Below are positions 33,685-41,254 of a DNA stretch of 64,000 nt, piece after piece (positions within the stretch are counted from its first letter, which is position 1; each line of letters opens with the position of its first letter). The stretch is taken from assembly GCA_035573855.1 (NCBI GenBank), contig DATLZU010000006.1, positions 1 to 64,000 of the forward strand. The letters are read 5' to 3'. Both the position numbers and the translations under genes were made by a program. The notes under the pieces are model-generated. The model did no database searches. It saw only the letters and a program-made list of their open reading frames with translations, and was not told the DNA's origin. Source of the DNA: DATLZU01 sp035573855 (GTDB lineage Bacteria > Nitrospirota > Nitrospiria > Nitrospirales > Nitrospiraceae).

Positions 33685-33714
33685 CGTTTCCTTTCACCCG
33701 CTGCCGCCGCGTCT

Positions 33715-34011
33715 TCAGTGCCAAATCCGAAAATCCTGATACCGGCCCGTCGCTGCGCTCCATGTCACTTGAAGATCATCGACGCGCGCCAGTGGAGGGC
33801 CCTCCTTGAGCATCTCGAGGAGCGCCGCGATCGACTCTTGTTCGCCCTCGACCTCGACCTCGACGCGCCCATCGTCCAAATTTCTGACGCCTCCTGTGAG
33901 GTTCCGTCGAACGGCCTCTTGGTGAGCGAACGCCCGGTAGGCGACTCCCTGCACACGCCCACTCACGAGAATTCTGGCTCTGACGAGTGACTTGCCGCGC
34001 GGTTCGGTCAT
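33715..34011 (-). CDS. acyP: Acylphosphatase
   Basis: A 98-residue enzyme hydrolysing acyl phosphates. The active-site loop VSGRVQGVAYRAF holds the phosphate-binding Arg, and the catalytic Asn lies in GGVRNLDDGRVEVEVEG. It is the first gene of the run acyP, sigma factor, apt. The 296-bp region up to tRNA-Pro shows no further gene. Confidence 0.95.
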   Translation of the reverse strand: MTEPRGKSLVRARILVSGRVQGVAYRAFAHQEAVRRNLTGGVRNLDDGRVEVEVEGEQESIAALLEMLKEGPPLARVDDLQVTWSAATGRYQDFRIWH

Positions 34012-34307
34012 GACTGAACACGTGCGCCGCCAGATCTACCGGGAAAAGACCGTTCAAGAAAGGATATTCTCATACCTCCGCTCACGCGTCACGCTTTTCT
34101 TAAGAACATGCGGGGGAATCGGCGTGAAAGCGACAACATCACACCGAGGACGCATCGACGTTGCCGATCGCCGGCGGATGCATTCGCGGAAGAAAGCAGA
34201 ACGGGTTGGAAGCGGTTATCCCGATCGCCACGATCGATCGCAGAGACTCAGGACGTCTGCTCTCGTGCAAGAACTGTTGGACGGCACTCGACCTTGCGAG
34301 CGCGGTC

Positions 34308-34384
<77 letters not shown>

Positions 34385-34413
34385 ATCCCATCATCCAAAG
34401 TCTGTCGGCACAC

Positions 34414-35517
34414 TCAAGTCAGGGGCTCAAACTTCACGCCATGGGCATCGGCGACGCCTTTGCAGGTCACCTTGCCATCCATGAGATTGACGCCCTTCGC
34501 CAGGCCAGGGTCAGAGCGAATCGCGCGTTCAACCCCCTCCGAAGCCAGGCGGACTATAAAGGGTAGCGTCGCGTTGGTCAAGGCCAAAGTCGCCGTCCGA
34601 GGCACGACGCCCGGCATGTTAGGCACACAATAGTGCAGCACACCGTCCGCGACATAGACCGGATCAGAATGGGTCGTCGGTCGCGTCGTCTCGAAGCAGC
34701 CACCTTGATCGACTGCTACATCCACGACAACCGATCCCGGTGCCATTCTGGAGACCACCGCGCGCGACACCAGTTTGGGAGCGCGGGCGCCCGGCACCAG
34801 GACAGCGCCAATGACTAAATCAGCGGTTTCCACCGCACGGTCAATATCGGCCTGGTTGGCGGCCAACGTCACAACACGTCCCTGGTAGAGATCGTCCAGA
34901 TAGCGCAAGCGTTCCACGTCTAAATTGATAACGATCACCTGTGCACCCATCCCGACCGCGATCCGAGTCGCGGCACTGCCTACCGTACCGGCTCCCAAGA
35001 TCACGACCTTTGCCGGGGCAACGCCCGGTACACCCGCCAACAACACCCCGCGCCCGCCAGGCAAGCGTTCAAGGTAGCGGGCGCCGATCTGCACCGCCAT
35101 GCGCCCGGCAATCTCGCTCATGGGCTTCAGCATCGGCAGGGTTCCATGCCTGTCCTCAGTCGTTTCATAAGCAATAGCGGTGACGCGCGCATCCAGCAGG
35201 GCCCTCGTCAGTTCCGGCGAAGATGCCAAATGTAGGTAGGTGAACAACACTTGCCCGGGGCGGAAGAACCGGCACTCGGACAACTGCGGCTCTTTCACTT
35301 TGACGATCAGGTCGGCCTTCTGAAAGACTTCCTCTTTCGAGGCCGCGATCTGAGCGCCGGCTCGCTGATATGCTTCATCCGGAAACCCGCTCCCCTCTCC
35401 GGCCGAAGCTTCCACCCATACCCCATGTCCGGCCTTGAGCAACGCCCGCACGCCGTCGGGAGTGACACTGACGCGATATTCGTGGTCCTTGATCTCTTTG
35501 GGAACGCCGATGATCAT
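34414..35517 (-). CDS. ald: Alanine dehydrogenase
   Basis: NAD-dependent interconversion of alanine and pyruvate plus ammonium. The 367-residue protein opens MIIGVPKEIKDHEYRVSVTP (with the pyruvate-binding Arg) and has the catalytic region IVKVKEPQ. The conserved LFTYLHLA, the Rossmann motif VVILGAGTVGSAA and the C-terminal VPNMPGVVPRTATLALTNATLP follow. The start ATG 35517 lies five bases after GGAGGGG and 30 nt after a TATAAT box. The open frame extends upstream, but that part overlaps the promoter. Confidence 0.96.
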   Translation of the reverse strand: MIIGVPKEIKDHEYRVSVTPDGVRALLKAGHGVWVEASAGEGSGFPDEAYQRAGAQIAASKEEVFQKADLIVKVKEPQLSECRFFRPGQVLFTYLHLASSPELTRALLDARVTAIAYETTEDRHGTLPMLKPMSEIAGRMAVQIGARYLERLPGGRGVLLAGVPGVAPAKVVILGAGTVGSAATRIAVGMGAQVIVINLDVERLRYLDDLYQGRVVTLAANQADIDRAVETADLVIGAVLVPGARAPKLVSRAVVSRMAPGSVVVDVAVDQGGCFETTRPTTHSDPVYVADGVLHYCVPNMPGVVPRTATLALTNATLPFIVRLASEGVERAIRSDPGLAKGVNLMDGKVTCKGVADAHGVKFEPLT

Positions 35518-35553
35518 CTGCCCCTCCGCCGCCACGGACCGGTGTTCTTCGAC

Positions 35554-35559
35554 ATTATA
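35554..35559 (-). promoter_or_regulatory. -10 box of the ald promoter
   Basis: A perfect TATAAT on the minus strand, 37-42 bp before the ald start. No good -35 is seen at 16-18 bp, so an activator or an extended element may be needed. Confidence 0.45.
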
Positions 35560-35674
35560 CTCCGACCCGCCTTGAACCGTCGCGCACGAGGTAGACACCC
35601 CGCGGAAGCCTGGTGTAAGATGGGGCCCGACTGGCGCGGTCGCGATCCGGTCGTTGAAACAGGAGGGTCTGGAT

Positions 35675-36058
35675 TTGTCGTCCGGTGCCTGTCATGCCTG
35701 CGGTGCCACCAACAAGCCGTTGATGAAGCTCTCGCTCGGCAAGGACTTCTTCGGGCGGCCTTACGATCGCCTGTCGCCGTCTGCCGATCAAAGCCCGCGG
35801 TGGTATTGCGAAGTCTGTTCCTTGCACAAAAATTTGCAGCGGGATTTCCGCGACATTCGTTCAGAGTTCGAAAAGCTCGGCTCGGGACAACCCTCCGAAT
35901 TGGCGCGCGCAGAAGAGCTGCAGCGGGCACAAACGCGGTTGCGGGAAATCGCAGCGCTTCTCGACGGACGGGAAAGCGGCTCTCCGTTGATCAACGTCGG
36001 GGAAGTCACCAGCCTCCTTCACCGTCTTCAGAATCAGCCCTCGGCCTTGACGACGTAA
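35675..36058 (+). CDS. Small protein with a CxxC/CxxC zinc-ribbon-like pattern
   Basis: A 127-residue protein. Cys6/Cys9 (CHAC) and Cys45/Cys48 (CEVC) form a likely zinc ribbon, followed by a helical C-terminus (DIRSEFEKLGSG, ELQRAQTRLREIAALLD). No named family is recognised. The start is TTG 35675, eight bases after a perfect AGGAGG. It lies 14 bp before the ferredoxin-like gene and is divergent from ald. Confidence 0.72.
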   Translation: MSSGACHACGATNKPLMKLSLGKDFFGRPYDRLSPSADQSPRWYCEVCSLHKNLQRDFRDIRSEFEKLGSGQPSELARAEELQRAQTRLREIAALLDGRESGSPLINVGEVTSLLHRLQNQPSALTT

Positions 36059-36072
36059 TCGAGGACTCTCCA

Positions 36073-36411
36073 TTGTCCACCTTCAAACATCACATTTTCG
36101 TCTGTGTAAACCAACGGCCGAAGGAGGACCCGCGCGGCTGTTGCGCTAACCACGGTTCGGAACGGCTGCAGGCGTTCTTTAAAAAGGAAGTGGAGCGGCT
36201 GGGGTTGAAAGGCGTCGTCCGGGCCAACAAAGCTGGTTGCCTCGACCATTGCGAATACGGTCCCAGCGTCGTGATTTATCCCGAAGGCGTGTGGTACTGG
36301 GTCGGCTCCGAAGCCGATGTCACGGAAATCATGGAACGACACATTGTGAAGGGCGAAATCGTGGAGCGACTGCTCATGCCCGATCATGAACCGCACCCCC
36401 AAAAAAGTTAA
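36073..36411 (+). CDS. Thioredoxin-like [2Fe-2S] ferredoxin
   Basis: A 112-residue protein with HHIFVCVNQRPKEDPRGCC at the N-terminus and AGCLDHCEYGPSVVIYPEGVWY in the middle. This is the pattern of the thioredoxin-fold [2Fe-2S] ferredoxins (Shethna protein/NuoE-like). Cluster ligands are probably Cys11, Cys23 (or Cys24), Cys56 and Cys60. It is a small cytoplasmic electron carrier. The start is TTG 36073; the open frame runs far upstream but overlaps ald antisense and the preceding gene. Confidence 0.9.
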   Translation: MSTFKHHIFVCVNQRPKEDPRGCCANHGSERLQAFFKKEVERLGLKGVVRANKAGCLDHCEYGPSVVIYPEGVWYWVGSEADVTEIMERHIVKGEIVERLLMPDHEPHPQKS

Positions 36412-36507
36412 GGTCAAGCTTCAGGCTAAGGCAGAAGCCGGTTCCGTCAGTTCCCTATTCTCTCCTCGCACCACCTTGACCTCAATCTCAGCTTAGACCA
36501 GAGCGGA

Positions 36508-36927
36508 ATGATCATGCCCATCGAGGAAAAATGGAAAGCCAATCAGGAGAAAGTCGCCTTCATGAAACGCTTCCCTGGGCTGACCCTGTCATGGGAACAC
36601 GCGGCCGGCAAAACGATCGACACCGTGATACCGTTGACCGGTAAACCTGGCGCGGCGGTCCTGATCTTTCAGGACGGGTCGTTCATTGTAACCCCGCCAC
36701 TCGCTCCGGAACCTTGGGAATTGGGCGAGGCTCTCCGCTGCGCCAGAAGTTATCTGGAGCCCCAGCATCCTGAAGCGTACGCCGAATACGACCGGCTGGT
36801 TCGCCGGGATAAAGAGGCGCTTCGATCGGCTCGGCTGGAAAAAATTATCGGCGCGATTGAAAATAATCTCGAACAGATCCCAGAGCTGAAGGAACGCCTC
36901 CGGCAACTCGTAGATCGGTGGAAGTGA
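36508..36927 (+). CDS. Hypothetical protein within the redox cluster
   Basis: A 139-residue product. The first half is beta-rich (TLSWEHAAGKTIDTVIPLT, AAVLIFQDGSFIVTPPLAPEPWELGEAL). The second half is helical and charged. No cysteines form clusters. It sits between two ferredoxin genes on the same strand, 12 bp before the next, so a shared role is likely but undefined. Confidence 0.7.
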   Translation: MIMPIEEKWKANQEKVAFMKRFPGLTLSWEHAAGKTIDTVIPLTGKPGAAVLIFQDGSFIVTPPLAPEPWELGEALRCARSYLEPQHPEAYAEYDRLVRRDKEALRSARLEKIIGAIENNLEQIPELKERLRQLVDRWK

Positions 36928-36939
36928 GAAAAGCCGGTC

Positions 36940-37221
36940 ATGAAGAACATGCTGGAAATCTTTTCCCAGGCTTTGTTTGAGGGAGTGAAACCTATGATGG
37001 TTGTCAGAGATCACCTCGTCCGGCACCCCGACCGTTGCACACATAACGCGATCTGCATCCCCGTCTGTCCGACCGGCGCCTGGCTCTCCACTCCACCCTT
37101 CAAGTTCGATGCGTCCCGCTGTCTGGAAAGTTGCCGTCTCTGCCTCGACGCCTGCCCGTCCCAGGCGATTTACGCGGTGTTCCGGAAAGGGGACAAGCTG
37201 CTGGAGCCGCAAAAGAAGTAG
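36940..37221 (+). CDS. Ferredoxin-like protein with seven cysteines
   Basis: A 93-residue protein with two bacterial-ferredoxin half motifs: CTHNAICIPVCPTGAW (Cys33, Cys39, Cys43) and CLESCRLCLDACPSQAI (Cys61, Cys65, Cys68, Cys72). A standard 2[4Fe-4S] ferredoxin has CxxCxxCxxxCP twice. Here the second cysteine of the first motif is Asn36, and the second motif begins C-x3-C. This would suit one [4Fe-4S] and one [3Fe-4S] or unusually ligated cluster. A Met-rich N-terminal helix precedes the fold. ATG 36940 is used; the internal MMV at residues 19-20 is an alternative. Confidence 0.85.
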   Translation: MKNMLEIFSQALFEGVKPMMVVRDHLVRHPDRCTHNAICIPVCPTGAWLSTPPFKFDASRCLESCRLCLDACPSQAIYAVFRKGDKLLEPQKK

Positions 37222-37283
37222 AAGACGGGCTGGATGATCCGGCTCTGCCCAAGCGCTTCGGCTTGACCGCATGAAGCCCTGTT

Positions 37284-38297
37284 TCACACCATCTGTTTCC
37301 GCAGCCACCCCCAATAGGCCGTGCCGATGTAGCCGCAGCCTGCTGTCAGAGTAGTCAAGGCCATGACACGGTAAACCGTGCCGCGGGAGGCTTTGACGGT
37401 GACAGCGGGATTCAACAGGTCTTCGGACGCGACAACCAATCGTAGCGTTTCGCCGGCGAGGAGGATCGGCCACATGCAGGCGAGGCGCAAACGCACCTCG
37501 TGCCGGGGAATCGCCATCGTGTAAACCCATCCCTGGTCGAGATGCCCGCGCGCAATCGCGACCAGCTTGCGCAAGACAGGCCTGAACGCAGGCAGCGTCT
37601 CCGTTCGAAGGAGATCGGACGGAACCAACCCCGCTTCCTTTAAAAGCGCAGCCGGCACATAGCAACGTCCACGCTGGAGGTCGCGAGCGAGGTCCTTGAG
37701 GATGTTCGTGATCTGAAGCCCTTTGCCGAACCGTACGCCGAGAGCCGACATCCTGGCCTCATCCCACTCGGCCAGCGATGACAGATGCGCACACATCATG
37801 CGGGTCCAGAATTCCCCGACGCAGCCGGCGACGCAATAGGTGTAGTGGTCCAACTCATCCATCGTCTGCAACGCGGTCAGGTTGCGCGCAGCATCGCCGG
37901 GAAAGCGCGTCAGATCCATTTCCATGCCGTTGGGCAGGGTTCCCATCAAGCCCCGGATACGGGCGCGGTCCTCGGACGCGAATTCTAGATACAACCGAAA
38001 GCAGTCTTCGAGCCTCTTGAGGAGGATGCGCTCGGCCAAATCGGTGTGATGCGGAATCAAGACCGCTTGAATCGCCCGAATTTCTTCCCAGTCGACATGG
38101 TCTTCGGCAAACTGAGCCCTGAACTGTTTGAGGAACAACAGACGCTGCCCCCGGTCGATCAAATCCGTGTCCGCGATCGTATCAGCCGCGCGGGCGAAGA
38201 GATAGGCCAGGCCCACCTGATTTCGCACCGCGGAAGGGAGGACGGCAAGGGTCAGGTAAAACGAACGGGAGACACCTTTGAGAATGTCGCGCAACAA
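37284..38297 (-). CDS. Squalene/phytoene synthase family protein
   Basis: Condenses two prenyl diphosphates (farnesyl or geranylgeranyl) head to head. The 337-residue protein has VSRSFYLTLAVLPSAVRNQVGLAYLFARAADTIADTD, whose DTIAD supplies the first aspartate-rich motif. GLQITNILKDLARDLQRGRCYVP follows, with the second motif NxxxDxxxD slightly changed. A C-terminal membrane helix (MALTTLTAGCGYIGTAYWGWL) is present, as in squalene synthases of the eukaryote-like type. Hopanoid or carotenoid precursor supply is likely; no other terpenoid gene is in the window. Confidence 0.88.
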   Translation of the reverse strand: MLRDILKGVSRSFYLTLAVLPSAVRNQVGLAYLFARAADTIADTDLIDRGQRLLFLKQFRAQFAEDHVDWEEIRAIQAVLIPHHTDLAERILLKRLEDCFRLYLEFASEDRARIRGLMGTLPNGMEMDLTRFPGDAARNLTALQTMDELDHYTYCVAGCVGEFWTRMMCAHLSSLAEWDEARMSALGVRFGKGLQITNILKDLARDLQRGRCYVPAALLKEAGLVPSDLLRTETLPAFRPVLRKLVAIARGHLDQGWVYTMAIPRHEVRLRLACMWPILLAGETLRLVVASEDLLNPAVTVKASRGTVYRVMALTTLTAGCGYIGTAYWGWLRKQMV

Positions 38298-38333
38298 CGG
38301 CTGTCGGGAAAGATGTGGGTGCGTGGCTGACCT

Positions 38334-38744
38334 CTAGCGAACTTCGAGCTTGCCTTCCATCCCCTTTTCGCGATGGCTGGCAAAAAACAGCAGCTTTTTG
38401 TCGCAATAAAAAGCGTAGGTTCCCGGTTTCATCGGGGTGAAGCGGACCGTGACGGTCTTGCCGGCGCTCACATCTTGCTCCACCGCCAGTCCGGCCGCTG
38501 CGTCTTTCAGCACAAAGTTATGGGGTGTGAGCAGCGTAACGCTGGTGAGGTTCAGCTCGACCGGTTTTCCGGCTTCGACAATAAGATGGCTCGGCTCATA
38601 CGAATAGCTGTCGAGCGTGAGGGATGCGCGCTGGATCCCGTCGGCGCCGAGCGCGGCGACGACCGGCTCGCTTGGCTTCTCTTGATCGGCGAGCGCGCCG
38701 TGGCCGCAGACTAGACCAACGGCCACAATCAGCACCCTCATCAT
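38334..38744 (-). CDS. Exported cupredoxin
   Basis: A 136-residue blue-copper-type protein with signal peptide (VLIVAVGLVCGHGALA). A single cupredoxin domain follows: YSYEPSHLIVEAGKPVELNLT, the first His in LLTPHNFVL, then FYCDKKLLFFASHREKGMEG giving Cys, His and Met ligands. The Cys-to-His spacing is nine residues, longer than in plastocyanin (two to four). A likely periplasmic electron carrier or copper handler. The promoter at 38791-38819 supports the ATG 38744 start. Confidence 0.88.
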   Translation of the reverse strand: MMRVLIVAVGLVCGHGALADQEKPSEPVVAALGADGIQRASLTLDSYSYEPSHLIVEAGKPVELNLTSVTLLTPHNFVLKDAAAGLAVEQDVSAGKTVTVRFTPMKPGTYAFYCDKKLLFFASHREKGMEGKLEVR

Positions 38745-38790
38745 AAGAAGAAGAGTCCGCGTGGTTCGCCGAGCGCATTCCACGGGAGGC

Positions 38791-38819
38791 GTTGTAGCAG
38801 AAGGAGTGTCGCGGGTCAA
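38791..38819 (-). promoter_or_regulatory. Sigma70-type promoter of the cupredoxin gene
   Basis: The minus strand has TTGACC (38814-38819), a 17-bp spacer and TACAAC (38791-38796). The expected start near 38784 leaves a 40-nt leader. Confidence 0.58.
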
Positions 38820-38873
38820 CAAGTCTCGCGACCTCAACAACTTACAAGACACCCGGCACCGGTGCGCCGTGCC

Positions 38874-38901
38874 TTGACCGCTGCGCAAGGAGCCTTATCA
38901 T
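38874..38901 (+). promoter_or_regulatory. htpX: Sigma70-type promoter of htpX
   Basis: TTGACC (38874-38879), a 16-bp spacer and TATCAT (38896-38901), divergent from the cupredoxin promoter. It leaves an unusually long leader of about 140 nt before htpX. The leader contains two hairpins: ATCCTC/GAGGAT (38915-38936) and GAAACC/GGTTTC (38970-38987). Confidence 0.52.
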
Positions 38902-39048
38902 ACAATCCGATACGATCCTCTGAGGAGCCGGAGGATGCTATTCCCGTCGGGTCGTTGTATATTTTTAAGGAAACCATCAGCGGTTTCGCACCCGAACCTG
39001 CGAACCCGCACGGTCAAACAAGCAAGGACATGACCAAGGAGGAGATGC

Positions 39049-39933
39049 ATGAAGTGGCTTAAGGGAATCACGCTGCTCCTGATCGCGAACGTCTTGATCT
39101 TCGTCACACTGTCGTTTTCGTTCAATCTGTTGGTGAACTTTATCCTGCCGGCTTTCGGCATCGATGTGCGAGGCGTCGTCGATCAGCAGGATCTGGTCTG
39201 GGCGATGGTCTTCGGATTCGGTGGCGCCTTCATCAGCTTGGCTTTCTCGAAACAATTGGCCCGCTCCATGCTGGATTGTTACCAGATCACGCAACCCCGA
39301 TCTCATGCGGAGCAAGTCGTGTACGGCGCCGTGCAGGAGATCGCCCAACGCCTTCGGATTCAAATGCCGGAAGTTTGGGTCTACGACTCGCCGGACCCCA
39401 ATGCCTTCGCAACCGGTCCGAGCAAGAACAACTCCATGGTGGCGGTCTCAACCGGCTTGTTGAACAATCTGAACGAGCAGGAAGTCCGGGCTGTTTTGGC
39501 GCACGAAATGGGCCATGTGTTCAACGGCGACATGTTCACGACGACGGTGTTAGCCGGATTGATGAACACCTTCGTCTATCTGATCAGCCGCTGGGTCTAT
39601 CGGCACTTGGCCGAACGCAACGAAGCCCTGGCTCTGGGAGTCTATTTCTTCCTGCAATTCGTGTTGTCGATCCTCGCCATGATCCCGATCAGTTGGTTCT
39701 CTCGTCGTCGCGAGTTTGCGGCTGACGCCTTTTCGGCCAAGGTTTACGGCAAAGAGGCGATGATCTCGGCCCTCCGGGCAATCGATCGATGGATGTCTCG
39801 GACTCAATTCGAATATTCTGTTCAAGATCCCTTGGCCACCATGAAAATTTCCGGCAAAACCTCCGGTTTTCTGGGACTGTTTGCCACGCACCCGCCGATT
39901 GAGGAACGGATCGCCGCGCTCCAGAGGCTCTAG
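39049..39933 (+). CDS. htpX: Membrane protease HtpX
   Basis: A zinc metalloprotease of the inner membrane (family M48) that removes damaged membrane proteins. The 294-residue protein has two N-terminal helices, the catalytic HEMGH in VRAVLAHEMGHVFNGD, two further helices, and the third-ligand region SRRREFAADAFSAKVYG. The family closing motif LFATHPPIEERIAAL is present. The ribosome binding site AAGGAGGAG supports ATG 39049. The stop is TAG, 22 bp before the peroxidase pseudogene. Confidence 0.97.
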   Translation: MKWLKGITLLLIANVLIFVTLSFSFNLLVNFILPAFGIDVRGVVDQQDLVWAMVFGFGGAFISLAFSKQLARSMLDCYQITQPRSHAEQVVYGAVQEIAQRLRIQMPEVWVYDSPDPNAFATGPSKNNSMVAVSTGLLNNLNEQEVRAVLAHEMGHVFNGDMFTTTVLAGLMNTFVYLISRWVYRHLAERNEALALGVYFFLQFVLSILAMIPISWFSRRREFAADAFSAKVYGKEAMISALRAIDRWMSRTQFEYSVQDPLATMKISGKTSGFLGLFATHPPIEERIAALQRL

Positions 39934-39955
39934 CAAAGGTGCGTTCTTTATATCA

Positions 39956-40579
39956 TTGCTGAAACGCGGGCTTTCGTGGTTGGTCTTGGGATTCGGGATG
40001 GTCGGCGGATGCGGGTCCGGATACGTGTTTCCTCCGGGATCGGCTCAGGCCGCTGAAGAAAGGACGGGGGCGATGGACGCACAATTTTCAAGCGTCTATG
40101 ATTCCACGCTCGACGACATCGACAGCAAGCCAGTATCGCTGAGCCAGTTTCGCGGCACGGTACTCCTGCTGGTCAACACCGCCAGCTTCTGCGGGAACAC
40201 ACCGTAGTATGCCGACCTGCAGAAGATATACGAAAAATACCGGGACCAAGGGTTGGAGATTCTGGCGTTCCCGACCAACAACTTCGGCCAGTAGGAACCG
40301 GGGACCAATAATGAGGAGTTCAAGAGCTTTTGCTCCACCACGTACAGTCTCACATTTCCCCTGTTCAACAAGATCAGCGTTAAGGGCCAGGACAAACACC
40401 CGCTCTACCGGTATCTCACAGAGCAAAGTCCGTTTCCCGGCGAGGTGGAGTGGAATTTTCAGAAATACCTGGTAGATCGATCAGGCCGGGTGATCGCGCG
40501 CTACCATCCTCGGACGAAACCGCTCTCGGACGACATCGTCAGGGGAATCGAGACGGCGCTGGCCGTGCAAGCGCGCTAA
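39956..40579 (+). pseudogene. Glutathione peroxidase gene with two in-frame amber codons
   Basis: One continuous frame encodes an exported Gpx-type thiol peroxidase: a signal region with GMVGGC, then the active-site NTASFCGNTP (Cys codon 40190-40192), LQKIYEKYRDQGLEILAFPTNNFGQ, EPGTNNEEFKSFC and WNFQKYLVDRSGRVIARY. The frame is broken by TAG at 40205-40207 and 40292-40294. Both stand where the family has Gln (TPQY and GQEPG); the second is the catalytic Gln. Each is one C-to-T change from CAG. No frameshift or deletion is present, and the Cys, Trp and Asn of the catalytic tetrad remain. This is either a young pseudogene or a readthrough gene. The start (TTG 39956) is uncertain. Confidence 0.85.
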
Positions 40580-40848
40580 CCTTTCTTGATAAAACTGATG
40601 TGGGAGCGATATTCCTGGATCGCCGCGGCGAGAGCTGGCCCTCCCAAAGGGATATTCGCTTCGAGCGCGGCTTCGACATCTTTATCATCGATCACCACCT
40701 CATAACGATCCTGGACATTCGTGCGCACAGGTCCGTGTTTGACCTCCCGCGGCAGAAACACCTCGGTCCAGATCTCTTTCTCAACTAAACACACATCCTT
40801 GAAGCGCTCGTACAAGAGCGCAAGCTTCTCCGGATCCGTCTCTTTCAT
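40576..40848 (-). CDS. Hypothetical protein
   Basis: A 90-residue protein with a helical N-terminus (DPEKLALLYERFKDVCLVEKEIW), a beta segment (RYEVVIDDKDVEAAL) and a Gly/Ala-rich helix. No family is recognised. It converges with the peroxidase frame and overlaps its last codons by four bases. Confidence 0.6.
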   Translation of the reverse strand: MKETDPEKLALLYERFKDVCLVEKEIWTEVFLPREVKHGPVRTNVQDRYEVVIDDKDVEAALEANIPLGGPALAAAIQEYRSHISFIKKG

Positions 40849-40913
40849 CTCTCCTCATTCCCTTGTTTTCACCCTTCACAGGCGGTCTCCCGTGAGTGTC
40901 GCCACCGGCACCC

Positions 40914-41198
40914 TCAATGTTCGTGGCCCTTCCCCCCACCACACGGTCCTTCCTCCCCGCCGCCGGGCATTTGCGTCGGCGCCGGAATACCCGTGATGTT
41001 GAGCGGAGTTGGGTCAGGTCTGGAGACGCCGACCGGGCCTGACCGAGCGGCAAAGGAGGAGAAGACCCGGCGAATCGGCGCACCGCAATCCCGGCAGGCT
41101 GTGAGCGGAGCGGCCGTCACCGGTTGGAGGTACTCTTTTTTCAACGAACAACTGGGTTGTCGGTCGCATCGCTCGGCGAGATACTCATAAATCGGCAT
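40914..41198 (-). CDS. FmdB-like zinc-ribbon protein with His/Gly tail
   Basis: A 94-residue protein opening MPIYEYLAE like FmdB/PSA regulatory zinc ribbons, with CRDCGAPIRRVFSSF as the second knuckle. The first knuckle is CDRQPSC, C-x5-C instead of CxxC. The C-terminus is Gly/Pro-rich and ends CGGGKGHEH, which may add metal ligands. The start ATG 41198 follows GAGGG; a GTG at 41204 is possible. Function of the family is uncertain. Confidence 0.75.
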   Translation of the reverse strand: MPIYEYLAERCDRQPSCSLKKEYLQPVTAAPLTACRDCGAPIRRVFSSFAARSGPVGVSRPDPTPLNITGIPAPTQMPGGGEEGPCGGGKGHEH

Positions 41199-41254
41199 CG
41201 CCACCCTCGGAATTCAGTGATCTCCGGAGAAAGCAATGTCCGCGGCGGGCCGTC

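Noticed and set aside
39956..40579. Amber recoding of the whole genome (TAG as Gln)
   Set aside because: TAG ends several intact genes at their expected length (htpX, yqeY-like, ferredoxin at 37221, the gene ending 21198), so TAG is a normal stop here.
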